In this document: piece by piece, positions 27,082 to 35,347 of the stretch | How the letters are laid out: each line of letters begins with the position of its first letter | How positions within the stretch are numbered: the stretch's first letter is position 1 | Notes under the pieces: generated by a model | Told to the model about the DNA's origin: nothing | What the model saw: the letters and a program-made list of their open reading frames with translations, nothing else | Database searches by the model: none | DNA from: Paludibacteraceae bacterium | GTDB taxonomy: Bacteria; Bacteroidota; Bacteroidia; Bacteroidales; Paludibacteraceae | Assembly: GCA_017454915.1 (NCBI GenBank) | Contig: JAFTCC010000021.1 | Location: 60,539 to 124,538, forward strand | Reading direction: 5' to 3' | DNA length: 64,000 nt | Position numbers and translations under genes: made by a program

Positions 27082-28317
27082 CTATTTTGAAGTGTTGTTT
27101 TGTTCTCCCTCTTTTTCCTCTTTTTCTACGAGCTTCCGGCGTTTGTCAATATATGCGTCCACTTGCAGTGCGATAGTGGCTGTTAGAAGATATACAGCAC
27201 TTTGAATCCACAGTCCGCGAATTTCAAACAGTGTTTCGCCTATTGTTGCACCCATGGTGTTGATGTGTATGAATGCGTTAATGCCGAATGTCGATGGTAT
27301 GATGTATGAGAAATACCTCCAAAACGCAGGCATAGCCGCGTGTGGCCATGAGAAACCGGCAATAAACACGAATACCAATGTTGTTGGAAGCAATACGACC
27401 ATTCCAGTTTCACGCTTGCGGACAAACACTGAAAGTGTCATGCAGAAAAATATGGTGGCAAGCAGAAATGGAACGATCATTCCGAATATTGAAAACAGGT
27501 TGCCAACATGCGGCATGTGGAACAAAATTGGCAAAAGGATAAGGCAATATGCGCTGATGCCGAAGTATATGATGAAATATGCCAATGCTCTTCCTAAAAT
27601 AATACGTGAGAAAGCTCGTTCATGTTCTCTGCCAGGCAAATAGTAGAGTTCGGAGTTTTCCTCACGCGCTGTTCCGCCGAGCATACCAATTCCGAACAAT
27701 AATGTCTGGTGGATTGCCATGATAAGGATTGCGGGTATTAGAAATGAGCTGTAGCCACCGGTGGAATACAACCCAACCGCATCATATGGAACAGCCTTGA
27801 CAAGTTGCTCTGCCGATTCGCCAACCATGCCTGCCATGCTGTATCGCCCCATTTGAACGCCGTGCATTGTATCAAGCATGACAAGATTAACGGCAGCTGT
27901 TACATTTTTCATGTATAGAAAAGTGCTCATGTCGTTATATACTTCGATATGGGCCTTGTCATCCATGGTGGTAAGGTTACGGTTGAATTCGTCTGGGAAG
28001 TAGACAATGCCATGTACCTTTCCTTCGATGACCAATTTTTTGGCTTCTTGCAGCGTTGCAGTTGTAGTTTTGACGCAGACGAGCGATGTGGCATCAAGGT
28101 CGTGAATAAATTTGCGGCTTGCAGCGCTTGAACGACCCTCGACAACCACAATGGGAACTTCTTCAACGTCGTCGTTCCAGTATATCACATTGTAAACGAT
28201 GGGGTAGAGCAAACCAGCGCCGAAAAAAATAAGCGAAACACCAGGGTCATGAAAAATACGGTACATTTCATGGCACAATACAAACCATATATCTTGAAAC
28301 CAATGTTTTACGGACAT
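27082..28317 (-). CDS. ABC-2 type transporter permease, second of a pair
   Basis: The 411-residue product has an N-terminal membrane anchor (VSLIFFGAGLLYPIVYNVIY), a large extracytoplasmic domain (about residues 45-215) and five or so C-terminal membrane spans including the ABC-2 region IPSTFGINAFIHINTMGA, then a charged tail. Topology and order match YhhJ-type permeases of HlyD-linked drug or toxin exporters. It lies 37 bases after the sister permease and closes the efflux run. There is no ATP-binding protein gene in the cluster, so the energy source is unclear. No firm terminator is seen beyond its stop. Confidence 0.87.
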   Translation of the reverse strand: MSVKHWFQDIWFVLCHEMYRIFHDPGVSLIFFGAGLLYPIVYNVIYWNDDVEEVPIVVVEGRSSAASRKFIHDLDATSLVCVKTTTATLQEAKKLVIEGKVHGIVYFPDEFNRNLTTMDDKAHIEVYNDMSTFLYMKNVTAAVNLVMLDTMHGVQMGRYSMAGMVGESAEQLVKAVPYDAVGLYSTGGYSSFLIPAILIMAIHQTLLFGIGMLGGTAREENSELYYLPGREHERAFSRIILGRALAYFIIYFGISAYCLILLPILFHMPHVGNLFSIFGMIVPFLLATIFFCMTLSVFVRKRETGMVVLLPTTLVFVFIAGFSWPHAAMPAFWRYFSYIIPSTFGINAFIHINTMGATIGETLFEIRGLWIQSAVYLLTATIALQVDAYIDKRRKLVEKEEKEGEQNNTSK

Positions 28318-28354
28318 GCCAAATGTTGTTATAATTATTAACTCTATTCTATGT

Positions 28355-29539
28355 TTATGAGAGCGGGTAGTTTTGATATATTAGCGCGCGGTGCAGTCTT
28401 CCCTGAAGCAATACGGCGATGAGAGGGAACGCAAGTAACGCAAGGCAAAGAGGTATGCTCATGCTTGCCGGAGCGCCATTCAACGCCTCATTGACGTATA
28501 GCATATAATAATAACGCAGTGGGAACAGGTATGTAAGAGCTTGGACAAAAGGCAGCATAGCCATTACAGGATAAGTGAATCCTGATAATGAGAAACTTAA
28601 CATACCATAAAGTGCACCGGCAGATACCGCATCACGCAAAACAGGGAACACGCTAATCCATGTTACAGCCATTGCCTGCATGGCGAAGGTGAACAAAGTT
28701 ATGTATATGAACATATTTATGAGCGACCCTCTGAGCGGGAAATGCATGAATTTGAAAAACATAACGACCATGCCTAATGCTATGCTCATATACAAAATGC
28801 TGTATGGAATCATTTTGCCTATGAGCGCGATATGGAAGTTATGTCCTGCGGTGTCGAGCCATTCGCGCGAGGTTTTTGACTTGAGTTCGTAGCCTATAGA
28901 GAAAATAGTGAGCATAAGAATCACAAGACCAAAAATGCCCGGCAGCAGAGTGGAGAGCAGGTAGACGGCATAGTTAGACCATGTGTTGGTGAGCATGTGC
29001 CCGTTAACAACAATTGGCTGAATCATGACATCTATGAACTGCGAATCTTTGCCCCTTGCTTTAAGCATTTCTTGCTGGAAAGCGCCTGAAGCAAGGTTAG
29101 CCATCGTCAGTAATTGCTTGTATGATTGGTTTCCTCCAAGGCTATATCCGTAGTTTACATAGAACACAACCTGCGGGCGTCTGAACGCTAATAAGTCAGC
29201 ATAAAAATTCTCTGGAATTTCTATAAAAGCGTACACGTCATTACTCTGCAGTGCGCGCCTTGCCTCCTGGTGCGTCGGGACGACCATGGCAACTTCGGTC
29301 CCTTGTGTGGCGTTGAGTTCGTGGATGAAACGCCGCGAAATCACGCTCTGGTCATGATCCACGACGGCAATGGGCATTCTAACCGGCGCTCCCTCGTCCA
29401 TTAGCGTAAAGAAGAATACCGAACAGAATACCATTGTGAACACTGCAGAGAACACGTATATCGGCCGGCGCAGCATAAAGCTTAGTTCGCGCTTTATTAC
29501 GGCTCTGAAGCGGGCAAATATCTCTTTGTGGTTAAGCAT
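28355..29539 (-). CDS. ABC-2 type transporter permease, first of a pair
   Basis: The 394-residue product resembles its neighbour at 27082: one N-terminal span (RPIYVFSAVFTMVFCSVFFF), an extracytoplasmic domain with VVDHDQSVISRRFIHELNAT, and a bundle of C-terminal spans ending in PFVQALTYLFPLRYYYMLYV and then PASMSIPLCLALLAFPLI. It probably pairs with the second permease as the membrane part of an exporter working with the HlyD-like adaptor and the TolC-like channel. It starts 1 base after the HlyD-like stop codon. The substrate is unknown. Confidence 0.87.
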   Translation of the reverse strand: MLNHKEIFARFRAVIKRELSFMLRRPIYVFSAVFTMVFCSVFFFTLMDEGAPVRMPIAVVDHDQSVISRRFIHELNATQGTEVAMVVPTHQEARRALQSNDVYAFIEIPENFYADLLAFRRPQVVFYVNYGYSLGGNQSYKQLLTMANLASGAFQQEMLKARGKDSQFIDVMIQPIVVNGHMLTNTWSNYAVYLLSTLLPGIFGLVILMLTIFSIGYELKSKTSREWLDTAGHNFHIALIGKMIPYSILYMSIALGMVVMFFKFMHFPLRGSLINMFIYITLFTFAMQAMAVTWISVFPVLRDAVSAGALYGMLSFSLSGFTYPVMAMLPFVQALTYLFPLRYYYMLYVNEALNGAPASMSIPLCLALLAFPLIAVLLQGRLHRALIYQNYPLS

Positions 29540-29540
29540 G

Positions 29541-30533
29541 TTATTGTATTACGATTGCCGTCATTCCGGGACGTAGGTCTGCTATAGGCTCAATGGGTCG
29601 TGCTTTGACATCAAATGTTTTCACATCATAGTCTCCATTCATTTTTGTGGCACGCCATGTGGCGTAGGATGCCATGACTTTGATGTGGGTTACGCGCACT
29701 TTGTGTGTCTGCTCGCCAAGGGCAGGAATGCGGATGTTAAGTTCAGAACCCATTTTGATGTTTTGAAGCATGTCTTCACGAATGGAGAACTTAAACCATT
29801 GGTCGTTAAGGTCGATGATAGACATTATTGGCGCTCCTTGTCCTACAAGCTCTCCCACTTTTGGGAAACGGTCTTCAACCATGCCGTCGATAGGTGATGT
29901 GAGACGAATTTCGCTCAAATAACTTTCCACTTCTTCCACGGCTCCAGTGGCTCTTTCAAGCAATGCCTGAGCTGCTTGTTTGTCTTCAGCTTGGGCTCCA
30001 TTGCGTGCCATGTCGTATTGCGATTTTGCTGCAGCTTCGGTAGCTACTGCGGCTTTGTACTGAGCCTCTACTTCATCGTGCTTTTGGGCTGTTACCACTC
30101 CTTTCTCATAAAGTTTTTGAACGCGGTCAAGAGATTTTTTTGTGATGTCAACCCCAACTTTTGCTTTTTGCCACATTTCGTAGGCACCTTGTATCTGTTC
30201 AGCGCGTGCCCCTTTGATGGCTTTTTGGTTTTGTGCAGCAGCACCTTTTTGTGCCGCATGTGCTTGAGTGAGTTTGGCTCTGATTTCAGGTGAGTCAATG
30301 AAAACCAGCGTGTCGCCTTTTTTCACCATGTCCCCTTCTTCTGCACCAAATTTTTCTATACGTCCTGGCACCTTGCCGGATATGCGATATTCTGTGGCTT
30401 CAGCCTCACCGGTTATCAGAATAGGTTCAGGACGGATGGCGAAAATGCCGATCAAGGCAACTACGACTACTATTATGGCGATTGCTATCAAACCGATAAG
30501 CAAATTGCCTTTGTGTGATTTACTTCTTTCCAT
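29541..30533 (-). CDS. HlyD-family periplasmic adaptor (membrane fusion protein)
   Basis: The 330-residue product has one N-terminal membrane span (LLIGLIAIAIIVVVVALIGI), a lipoyl/barrel-sandwich half near ISGKVPGRIEKFGAEEGDMV with KGDTLVFIDSPEIRAKL, a coiled-coil hairpin rich in Ala, Gln and Lys (about residues 85-200), then LTSPIDGMVEDRFPKVGELV and a beta barrel. It would bridge the ABC-2 permeases in the inner membrane to the TolC-like channel. It follows the TolC-like gene by 28 bases in one operon. Confidence 0.92.
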   Translation of the reverse strand: MERSKSHKGNLLIGLIAIAIIVVVVALIGIFAIRPEPILITGEAEATEYRISGKVPGRIEKFGAEEGDMVKKGDTLVFIDSPEIRAKLTQAHAAQKGAAAQNQKAIKGARAEQIQGAYEMWQKAKVGVDITKKSLDRVQKLYEKGVVTAQKHDEVEAQYKAAVATEAAAKSQYDMARNGAQAEDKQAAQALLERATGAVEEVESYLSEIRLTSPIDGMVEDRFPKVGELVGQGAPIMSIIDLNDQWFKFSIREDMLQNIKMGSELNIRIPALGEQTHKVRVTHIKVMASYATWRATKMNGDYDVKTFDVKARPIEPIADLRPGMTAIVIQ

Positions 30534-30561
30534 TTATTTTATTGTATTTTAATTTTTTTTG

Positions 30562-32055
30562 TTAAAGGTTACCCGTGTGTTTGAGGAAGTACAGTTGACA
30601 TATTTTTGCCTCAATGGCAGTGTCTATGAGTTGGCTGTGTGCATTGAGCCATGCAGTTTGAGCTCCAAGCAATTCAGTGGAACTCATAACTCCTTCTGCA
30701 AATGCTTCGTTTGCCATACGCAGGTTTTCGTCGGCGTTGGCAAGATTGGCTTGCGCCATGTTTAGTTTTAGGTTTGCTTCTTCCACTTTGTTGCGGCTTT
30801 GAGTAGCCTGCAGCTCAACTTTTTCGCGCGCCTCCTCGAGTTTTAGTTCTATAGTGCGTGCTTTGTGTTTGGCGGCTTTAAGGGCAAAGATGTCGTTAAC
30901 ATGTGCTATAGGCACGTTAAGTACTACTCCTGCATTGAAGAACCCGTCAAATTTGTTCCTGAAGCCGTTGCTTACGTTAGGATTGCTGCAAATATAGTTG
31001 ACGGATGCGGCAATGTTGGGCTGGAGTGTTGAGGCGGCCAGTTTGACACCTGATTTGGCAATTTTGTTGGCCTGCTCAAGGAGTTGAAGTTCAGTGCGGT
31101 TTTCACAAACTTCTTCCATGTTTATGTCTTTCGCAGTTAAATCGACGTTCATGAGGTTTTCGTTGCTGACCTCGAATTGCTCGTCTAATGGCATTCCACA
31201 AACTTGAGCCAATGCCATCTTGCTCAATGCCAATCCGTTCATGGCCTGCAACTGCTGCATTTGTGCTTCGTTGAGTTTTACACGCACTTTCAGCAGGTCG
31301 GCTTGGGTGGATACGCCTTCCTCAACCATAGAGTTAACGTCTTGTTCAAGTTGTTCGAGTAGTTGGACAAACTGGTTGGCAAGCTTAAGTTTTTCACTAA
31401 CGGAAACGACCCTCCAATACGCTTCGTCAACGCTGATAATAATGTCATCGTCATTGCCTTGTGTGCGGATTTTCTCCATCTGCTCATTGGCTTTGGCTAT
31501 CCGGTAAAGTTCACGTAGTTTGCCACCCATGAAAATAGGTTGTATAAGGCCAGCCTGAACGAGAAATACATTGCGGGTGTCAAAAGTCAGTTCATTGCGC
31601 AGGTCGCCATATAACTGTCCTACAAGTCCGCCGGCTTGTTTCGATATTCCTCCAGCCATTTGTGTTATCATTTCGCCAGCTCCCGGTTTGTACATCTCGG
31701 CGAAAGTCGCAAATCGTGTAACAGCATTATTAATCCCGATTGTAGTAGCGTTTTGAGCCCAATCAACGCCGCCGTTAGCGTGGATGGTTCCGATTCGAGT
31801 GTCCAATTCGTCTGGTGCCAGAACCATCTTTTTCTGGTTCCACATATACGCCGCGTTGGCACTCAATTTAGGGAAAAAGTTTGCAAAAGCGGCCTGCCTT
31901 GCAGCCTTGGCGGCGGCGAGATTCTCCTCGTCAATTTGCGACTGCTTGTTCTGCTTCTTAGCCATCTCACGACATTGCTCGAGATTGTAAGTGTTCTGTG
32001 CCACAACGGTTAGTGGCAGAAGAAGCAGCAGTAGTAAGCGTGTAACTTTGTTCAT
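30562..32055 (-). CDS. TolC-family outer membrane efflux protein
   Basis: The 497-residue product has a signal peptide (MNKVTRLLLLLLLPLTVVAQ), two long coiled-coil halves typical of outer membrane efflux proteins (YNLEQCREMAKKQNKQSQID; then VDEAYWRVVSVSEKLKLANQ) and the closing QTAWLNAHSQLIDTAIEAKI. ATG 32055 is preferred over an in-frame ATG at 32109, which overlaps the M16 gene end and would put 18 hydrophilic residues before the signal peptide. It provides the outer membrane exit duct for the HlyD/ABC-2 set downstream. Confidence 0.92.
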   Translation of the reverse strand: MNKVTRLLLLLLLPLTVVAQNTYNLEQCREMAKKQNKQSQIDEENLAAAKAARQAAFANFFPKLSANAAYMWNQKKMVLAPDELDTRIGTIHANGGVDWAQNATTIGINNAVTRFATFAEMYKPGAGEMITQMAGGISKQAGGLVGQLYGDLRNELTFDTRNVFLVQAGLIQPIFMGGKLRELYRIAKANEQMEKIRTQGNDDDIIISVDEAYWRVVSVSEKLKLANQFVQLLEQLEQDVNSMVEEGVSTQADLLKVRVKLNEAQMQQLQAMNGLALSKMALAQVCGMPLDEQFEVSNENLMNVDLTAKDINMEEVCENRTELQLLEQANKIAKSGVKLAASTLQPNIAASVNYICSNPNVSNGFRNKFDGFFNAGVVLNVPIAHVNDIFALKAAKHKARTIELKLEEAREKVELQATQSRNKVEEANLKLNMAQANLANADENLRMANEAFAEGVMSSTELLGAQTAWLNAHSQLIDTAIEAKICQLYFLKHTGNL

Positions 32056-32108
32056 TATGTAATTTGTTTTTATTATTACCTTGTTTTTTAGCTTTGTGGA
32101 TGAATGCA

Positions 32109-33338
32109 TTACATTGATATGGTTGAGAGCAATTCCGGACTAACTGTGCGACGTGCTATTTCGAGCAGTTGTTCTGCTGTTATCGCATCATAGTACTCCG
32201 CCACTTGTGTCCATGTGCTTAGTTCACATCGGTGAAGAAAGTTTTTGGCATACGATAAAATCACGTTTTCTGCATTTTGGGACGCGATAGCAAGTTGCCC
32301 TTTTATTTGTGTCTTGTATTTCCTCAACAAGGTTTCAGTTATCTGTTGCTGACAGAGTTCGTTGAGGTTATTGTTGATAAGTTTAAGACAGGTATCCACG
32401 TCGTTCCTGTCGCAACCGAAATAAACGCTCCACACGCCAGTGTCCGTAAAACTCACAAGCGAACTCTCAACTGTGTATACTAACCCGTGCTTTTCCCTAA
32501 GAAGTAGGTTGAGTCTACTATTCATCCCCGGGCCGCCGATAATATTATTAAGCAGATTAGTGGCATACCAGTCTTTGCTGTGCATGTCGGCAGAAAGGCC
32601 TCCGATGACACAGTGAACTTGGTGATGTTTTAATTTTGTCGGGTGTTGCTTCGGCACATAATTCTGTGGTTTTACCCGTGGGCTTCGTGGTTCACAAAAT
32701 GGGACTCTGTAGAAATGTTTCTGTGCCCAGTCGCACACGCGCTTGGGTGGCAGTGAGGTATAGCAAAAAAACACAATGCTGTCGCTGTGGTAGGTGCGTT
32801 CCATAAAGCGTTTCGCATCGTTAGCTCCAAAACGTCTGACGTTGTTAGTGCTGCCAAGAATGTTATGCCCCAATTCGTGGTTTCCGAACAAGTAATCTTC
32901 AAAATCATCGTAAATCTGTTCAGCAGGATTGTCTTTGTAGCTGTCGATTTCTTCAATTATCACTTGTTTCTCTTTCTCAAGTTGTTCTTCTGGAAACGTA
33001 GAGCGCAAAAGCATGTCTGCCATCAGCTCGACAGCCCGCTCAACATATCGGTTTACCACGCAGCAGTATAATGCAGTTTCTTCTTTTGTGGTATAGGCGT
33101 TTATTTCGCCTCCTACATTTTCAATCCTGTCAATAATCTGCCGGTTGTTGCGATTAGTGGTTCCTTTGAATATCGTGTGCTCAATGAAGTGCGCCAACCC
33201 TTTTTCGTTGTTGCGTTCATCGCGCGACCCGGCGTTAATCATGAAACCAACGTATGTAATAGGAGATACGGAAGGCATCACCAGAGCCCGTATTCCGCTA
33301 TCAAGTCTGCAAGTGTAAAAAAAATCTTCTGACGCCAT
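32109..33338 (-). CDS. M16-family zinc peptidase (processing-peptidase-like)
   Basis: The 409-residue product has the inverted zinc motif HxxEH (H50-F-I-E53-H54 in GLAHFIEHTIFKGT) and the downstream glutamate region EKEKQVIIEEIDSYKDNP near residue 120. It consists of two M16 half-domains (catalytic and inactive), as in mitochondrial-processing-peptidase-like bacterial proteins. No signal peptide is visible, so it is probably cytoplasmic. Its ATG overlaps the dut stop codon by one base (TAATG), which indicates coupled translation. Substrate unknown. Confidence 0.92.
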   Translation of the reverse strand: MASEDFFYTCRLDSGIRALVMPSVSPITYVGFMINAGSRDERNNEKGLAHFIEHTIFKGTTNRNNRQIIDRIENVGGEINAYTTKEETALYCCVVNRYVERAVELMADMLLRSTFPEEQLEKEKQVIIEEIDSYKDNPAEQIYDDFEDYLFGNHELGHNILGSTNNVRRFGANDAKRFMERTYHSDSIVFFCYTSLPPKRVCDWAQKHFYRVPFCEPRSPRVKPQNYVPKQHPTKLKHHQVHCVIGGLSADMHSKDWYATNLLNNIIGGPGMNSRLNLLLREKHGLVYTVESSLVSFTDTGVWSVYFGCDRNDVDTCLKLINNNLNELCQQQITETLLRKYKTQIKGQLAIASQNAENVILSYAKNFLHRCELSTWTQVAEYYDAITAEQLLEIARRTVSPELLSTISM

Positions 33339-33757
33339 TACTTTCCCGTGCTCCCGTAGCCTCCTGCACCTCGTATTGTTGCGCTCAATTCATCCGTTTC
33401 TTCGAATTCAACATTAGGGTAGGGCATTATTATGAGCTGCGCAACTCGATCGCCAATGTTATACCTTTTTTCTCCTCCTACTGGTTTGAACTTGAGCATA
33501 ACCTCTCCGCGGTAGTCGCTGTCAATAACTCCTACACTGTTGCACAGGAGTAGATTTTGCTTGGCATTGCTGCTCCGCGGGAAAAGGAGTCCCATGTGTC
33601 CGGCAGGAATCTCAATTGCGAGCCCTGTTCCGTAAACCACATTTCCGTCGCTGTCCAGCGAACATGACGTTGCAACCAAATCGCATCCGGCGTCCGTTGG
33701 ATGTGCTTTGGCAGGAACTACGGCATTATCATTTAATCTTTTGAATTTTACGACCAT
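33338..33757 (-). CDS. dut: dUTP diphosphatase
   Basis: Dut hydrolyses dUTP to dUMP, keeping uracil out of DNA and supplying thymidylate synthesis. The 139-residue product has all five trimeric dUTPase motifs: AHPTDAGCDL, PRSSNAKQN (motif II, usually PRSG), GVIDSDYRGEVMLKF, GDRVAQLIIMPY and the glycine-rich tail RGAGGYGSTGK. Length agrees with the family. It lies about 90 bases after tRNA-Leu on the same strand and may be partly read from the tRNA promoter. Confidence 0.97.
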   Translation of the reverse strand: MVVKFKRLNDNAVVPAKAHPTDAGCDLVATSCSLDSDGNVVYGTGLAIEIPAGHMGLLFPRSSNAKQNLLLCNSVGVIDSDYRGEVMLKFKPVGGEKRYNIGDRVAQLIIMPYPNVEFEETDELSATIRGAGGYGSTGK

Positions 33758-33804
33758 AAAATTTCTAACAATCTTTCAACTTGTAACTAATCTCTTAACA
33801 ATCA

Positions 33805-33835
33805 AGGCAAACAAGAACTCTTGTCTGCCTAAAAA
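33805..33835 (-). terminator. Hairpin between tRNA-Leu and dut
   Basis: Ten-base stem with one G-U pair (plus strand AGGCAAACAA at 33805-33814, TTGTCTGCCT at 33821-33830). On the minus strand it could weakly terminate the tRNA transcript, but no long U run follows. Confidence 0.45.
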
Positions 33836-33845
33836 TCAACTAATG

Positions 33846-33927
33846 TGCGGCATATAGGACTCGAACCTACACGACTTACGTCACCAGATCCTAAGTCTGG
33901 CGCGGCTACCAATTACGCCAATGCCGC
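33846..33927 (-). tRNA. tRNA-Leu (anticodon UAG)
   Basis: 82 nt, type II tRNA with a long variable arm. Acceptor GCGGCAT/ATGCCGC, anticodon stem CCAGA/TCTGG with loop CTTAGGA (anticodon TAG), T-arm GTAGGTTCGAGTCCTAT, discriminator A. Confidence 0.92.
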
Positions 33928-33954
33928 AGTGCGTGTTTTTTTGTTTTACTTTTG

Positions 33955-33986
33955 CAAAATTACGTTTTTTTTTCGAGATAAGCAAA
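33955..33986 (-). promoter_or_regulatory. Promoter of tRNA-Leu
   Basis: On the minus strand TTTG (plus 33983-33986), 20-bp gap, TAATTTTG (plus 33955-33962), about 27 bases before the tRNA. Confidence 0.8.
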
Positions 33987-34033
33987 CCAAACGACATTAT
34001 TTTGCATTTTGTGCAAAAAACATTTGATTATGT

Positions 34034-34064
34034 TTTGTGTTTTCAAAAATAATTCCTAACTTTG
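34034..34064 (+). promoter_or_regulatory. Promoter of tRNA-Glu(CUC)
   Basis: TTTG at 34034-34037, 19-bp gap, TAACTTTG at 34057-34064, 25 bases before the tRNA. It is divergent from the tRNA-Leu promoter. Confidence 0.8.
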
Positions 34065-34089
34065 CACCCGCAAATTGAGAGAGATTTTC

Positions 34090-34162
34090 GGTGGGTTCGT
34101 ATAGCGGTCTAGTACCCCGGCCTCTCACGCCGGTAACACGGGTTCGAGTCCCGTACCCACTA
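34090..34162 (+). tRNA. tRNA-Glu (anticodon CUC)
   Basis: 73 nt. Acceptor GGTGGGT/ACCCACT (first pair G-U, as in the other tRNA-Glu), anticodon stem CCGGC/GCCGG with loop CTCTCAC (anticodon CTC), T-arm ACGGGTTCGAGTCCCGT, discriminator A. Confidence 0.92.
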
Positions 34163-34168
34163 CTAAAT

Positions 34169-34200
34169 TAAGCCAGACTTCTTGTCTGGCTTATTTTGTT
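34169..34200 (+). terminator. Terminator after tRNA-Glu(CUC)
   Basis: Ten-base perfect inverted repeat TAAGCCAGAC (34169-34178), 5-nt loop, GTCTGGCTTA (34184-34193), then TTTTG. Confidence 0.85.
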
Positions 34201-34245
34201 ATACTCGCTTTCACTATTTTCTCTATTTTTAGGAATAGTGTATTG

Positions 34246-34443
34246 AACCCAAATCGGTCATTAGACCGACAAGTTTGGGTCAGTGCTTACAAAAAGTAGT
34301 CTATTATTGTCTTTTTTGTTTCTTTTTGGCATTTTTTGCTTTTTGCTCGGTCATTATGCCTGCATAACTCCCTCGTTCAAAGACAAAAATCCGCTCAAAA
34401 ATAAAGCAAAAAATCCTAATAATTCTAATGACCGATTTGGGTT
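34246..34443. repeat. 198-bp MITE-like inverted-repeat element
   Basis: Perfect 20-bp terminal inverted repeats: AACCCAAATCGGTCATTAGA at 34246-34265 and its reverse complement at 34424-34443. The interior is partly symmetrical too: GGCATTTTTTGCTTTTTG on the left resembles the reverse complement of the right part (AAAGCAAAAAATCC). No reading frame of note lies inside. No convincing target-site duplication flanks it (TATTG left, GAATG right). The left end also folds on itself (ACCCAAA ... TTTGGGT around CGGTC-ATTA-GACCG). It may be a miniature transposable element or a remnant. Confidence 0.6.
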
Positions 34444-34454
34444 GAATGTGGTAT

Positions 34455-34490
34455 AAAAAAATGCGCAGCGTAAATTGCTGCGCATTTTTC
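34455..34490 (-). terminator. Terminator after deoD
   Basis: ATGCGCAGC (34461-34469), 7-nt loop, GCTGCGCAT (34477-34485), with A7 on the plus-strand left side, i.e. a U run on the minus-strand transcript. Confidence 0.85.
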
Positions 34491-34509
34491 AGTTATGTTT
34501 TGGTGTCTG

Positions 34510-35217
34510 TTATACAAGTGCGAATGCTACATCCATCATTTGTGTGAATGTGTTCTGGCGTTGTTCAGCGGTTGTGGCCTCGCCGGTGAGTATATGGTCG
34601 CTGACGGTGCAAATGACAAGCGCTTTTTTGCCAGCTCTTGCAGCGTTCATGTAGAGTGACGGAGCTTCCATCTCATCAGCCAATACGCCCATTTTTGTCC
34701 AGTTAGCTTTGCGTTCGTCTTCGCAGTAGAAAATGTCAGCGGAGAAAACATTGCCTACGTGGTACTTGTATCCGAATTTTTCGCATGCGTCAGCTGCTTT
34801 GCGGCAAAGTTCGAAATCGGCGAGAGGTGCGAAATGTCCGGGTAAATTGTATTGATCTTCGTAGTTGCTGTCGGTGCAGCAGCCTTGGGCTATCACAAGT
34901 TCACCAAGGTTGACATACATTTGTCGTGAACCGCATGAACCTACGCGAATGATGGTCTTAACGTCATAGAAGTTGAATAATTCGTATGAGTATATTGCCA
35001 TAGAGGGAATACCCATTCCATGTCCCATAACAGAAACCCGTTTTCCTTTATATGTTCCGGTATAACCTAACATATTGCGGACTTTGTTGAATATCACAGG
35101 ATTTTCGAGATATCGTTCTGCCATTAACTTAACTCGCAACGGGTCGCCAGCCATAATGACGGTCTCGGCTATTTCGCCGTATTTTGCCTCAATGTGAGGA
35201 GTTGGGGTGTTTTTCAT
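34510..35217 (-). CDS. deoD: Purine nucleoside phosphorylase, DeoD type
   Basis: DeoD splits purine (deoxy)ribonucleosides with phosphate. The 235-residue product follows the hexameric family throughout: MAGDPLRVKLMAERYLEN near residue 23, VMGHGMGIPSMAIYSYEL, IIRVGSCGSRQ, GNVFSADIFY, DEMEAPSLYMNAARAG (usually VEMEAAG) and VICTVSDHILTGEATT with the catalytic aspartate of the SDH motif. It is alone, with a -7 element at 35259-35266 and a terminator. It may work with the nucleoside permease at 44510 in salvage. Confidence 0.95.
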   Translation of the reverse strand: MKNTPTPHIEAKYGEIAETVIMAGDPLRVKLMAERYLENPVIFNKVRNMLGYTGTYKGKRVSVMGHGMGIPSMAIYSYELFNFYDVKTIIRVGSCGSRQMYVNLGELVIAQGCCTDSNYEDQYNLPGHFAPLADFELCRKAADACEKFGYKYHVGNVFSADIFYCEDERKANWTKMGVLADEMEAPSLYMNAARAGKKALVICTVSDHILTGEATTAEQRQNTFTQMMDVAFALV

Positions 35218-35258
35218 TACTAAATAATTTTTTAAGTTAATATATTACATTGATACTG

Positions 35259-35266
35259 CAAAGATA
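35259..35266 (-). promoter_or_regulatory. -7 element of deoD
   Basis: On the minus strand TATCTTTG, 41 bases before the ATG. No TTTG at 19-21 bp upstream. Confidence 0.5.
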
Positions 35267-35347
35267 GAATTTTATTTTCAAATACGTGCCATAATTACAA
35301 AATAATTTGCTTTGAGATGTTAAAAATGGCGTATAGTGGCGTTCTAA

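Noticed and set aside
27040..27082. Inverted repeat GTATCGTG/CACGATAC as terminator of the permease run
   Set aside because: The loop of 27 nt is too large and no U run follows.
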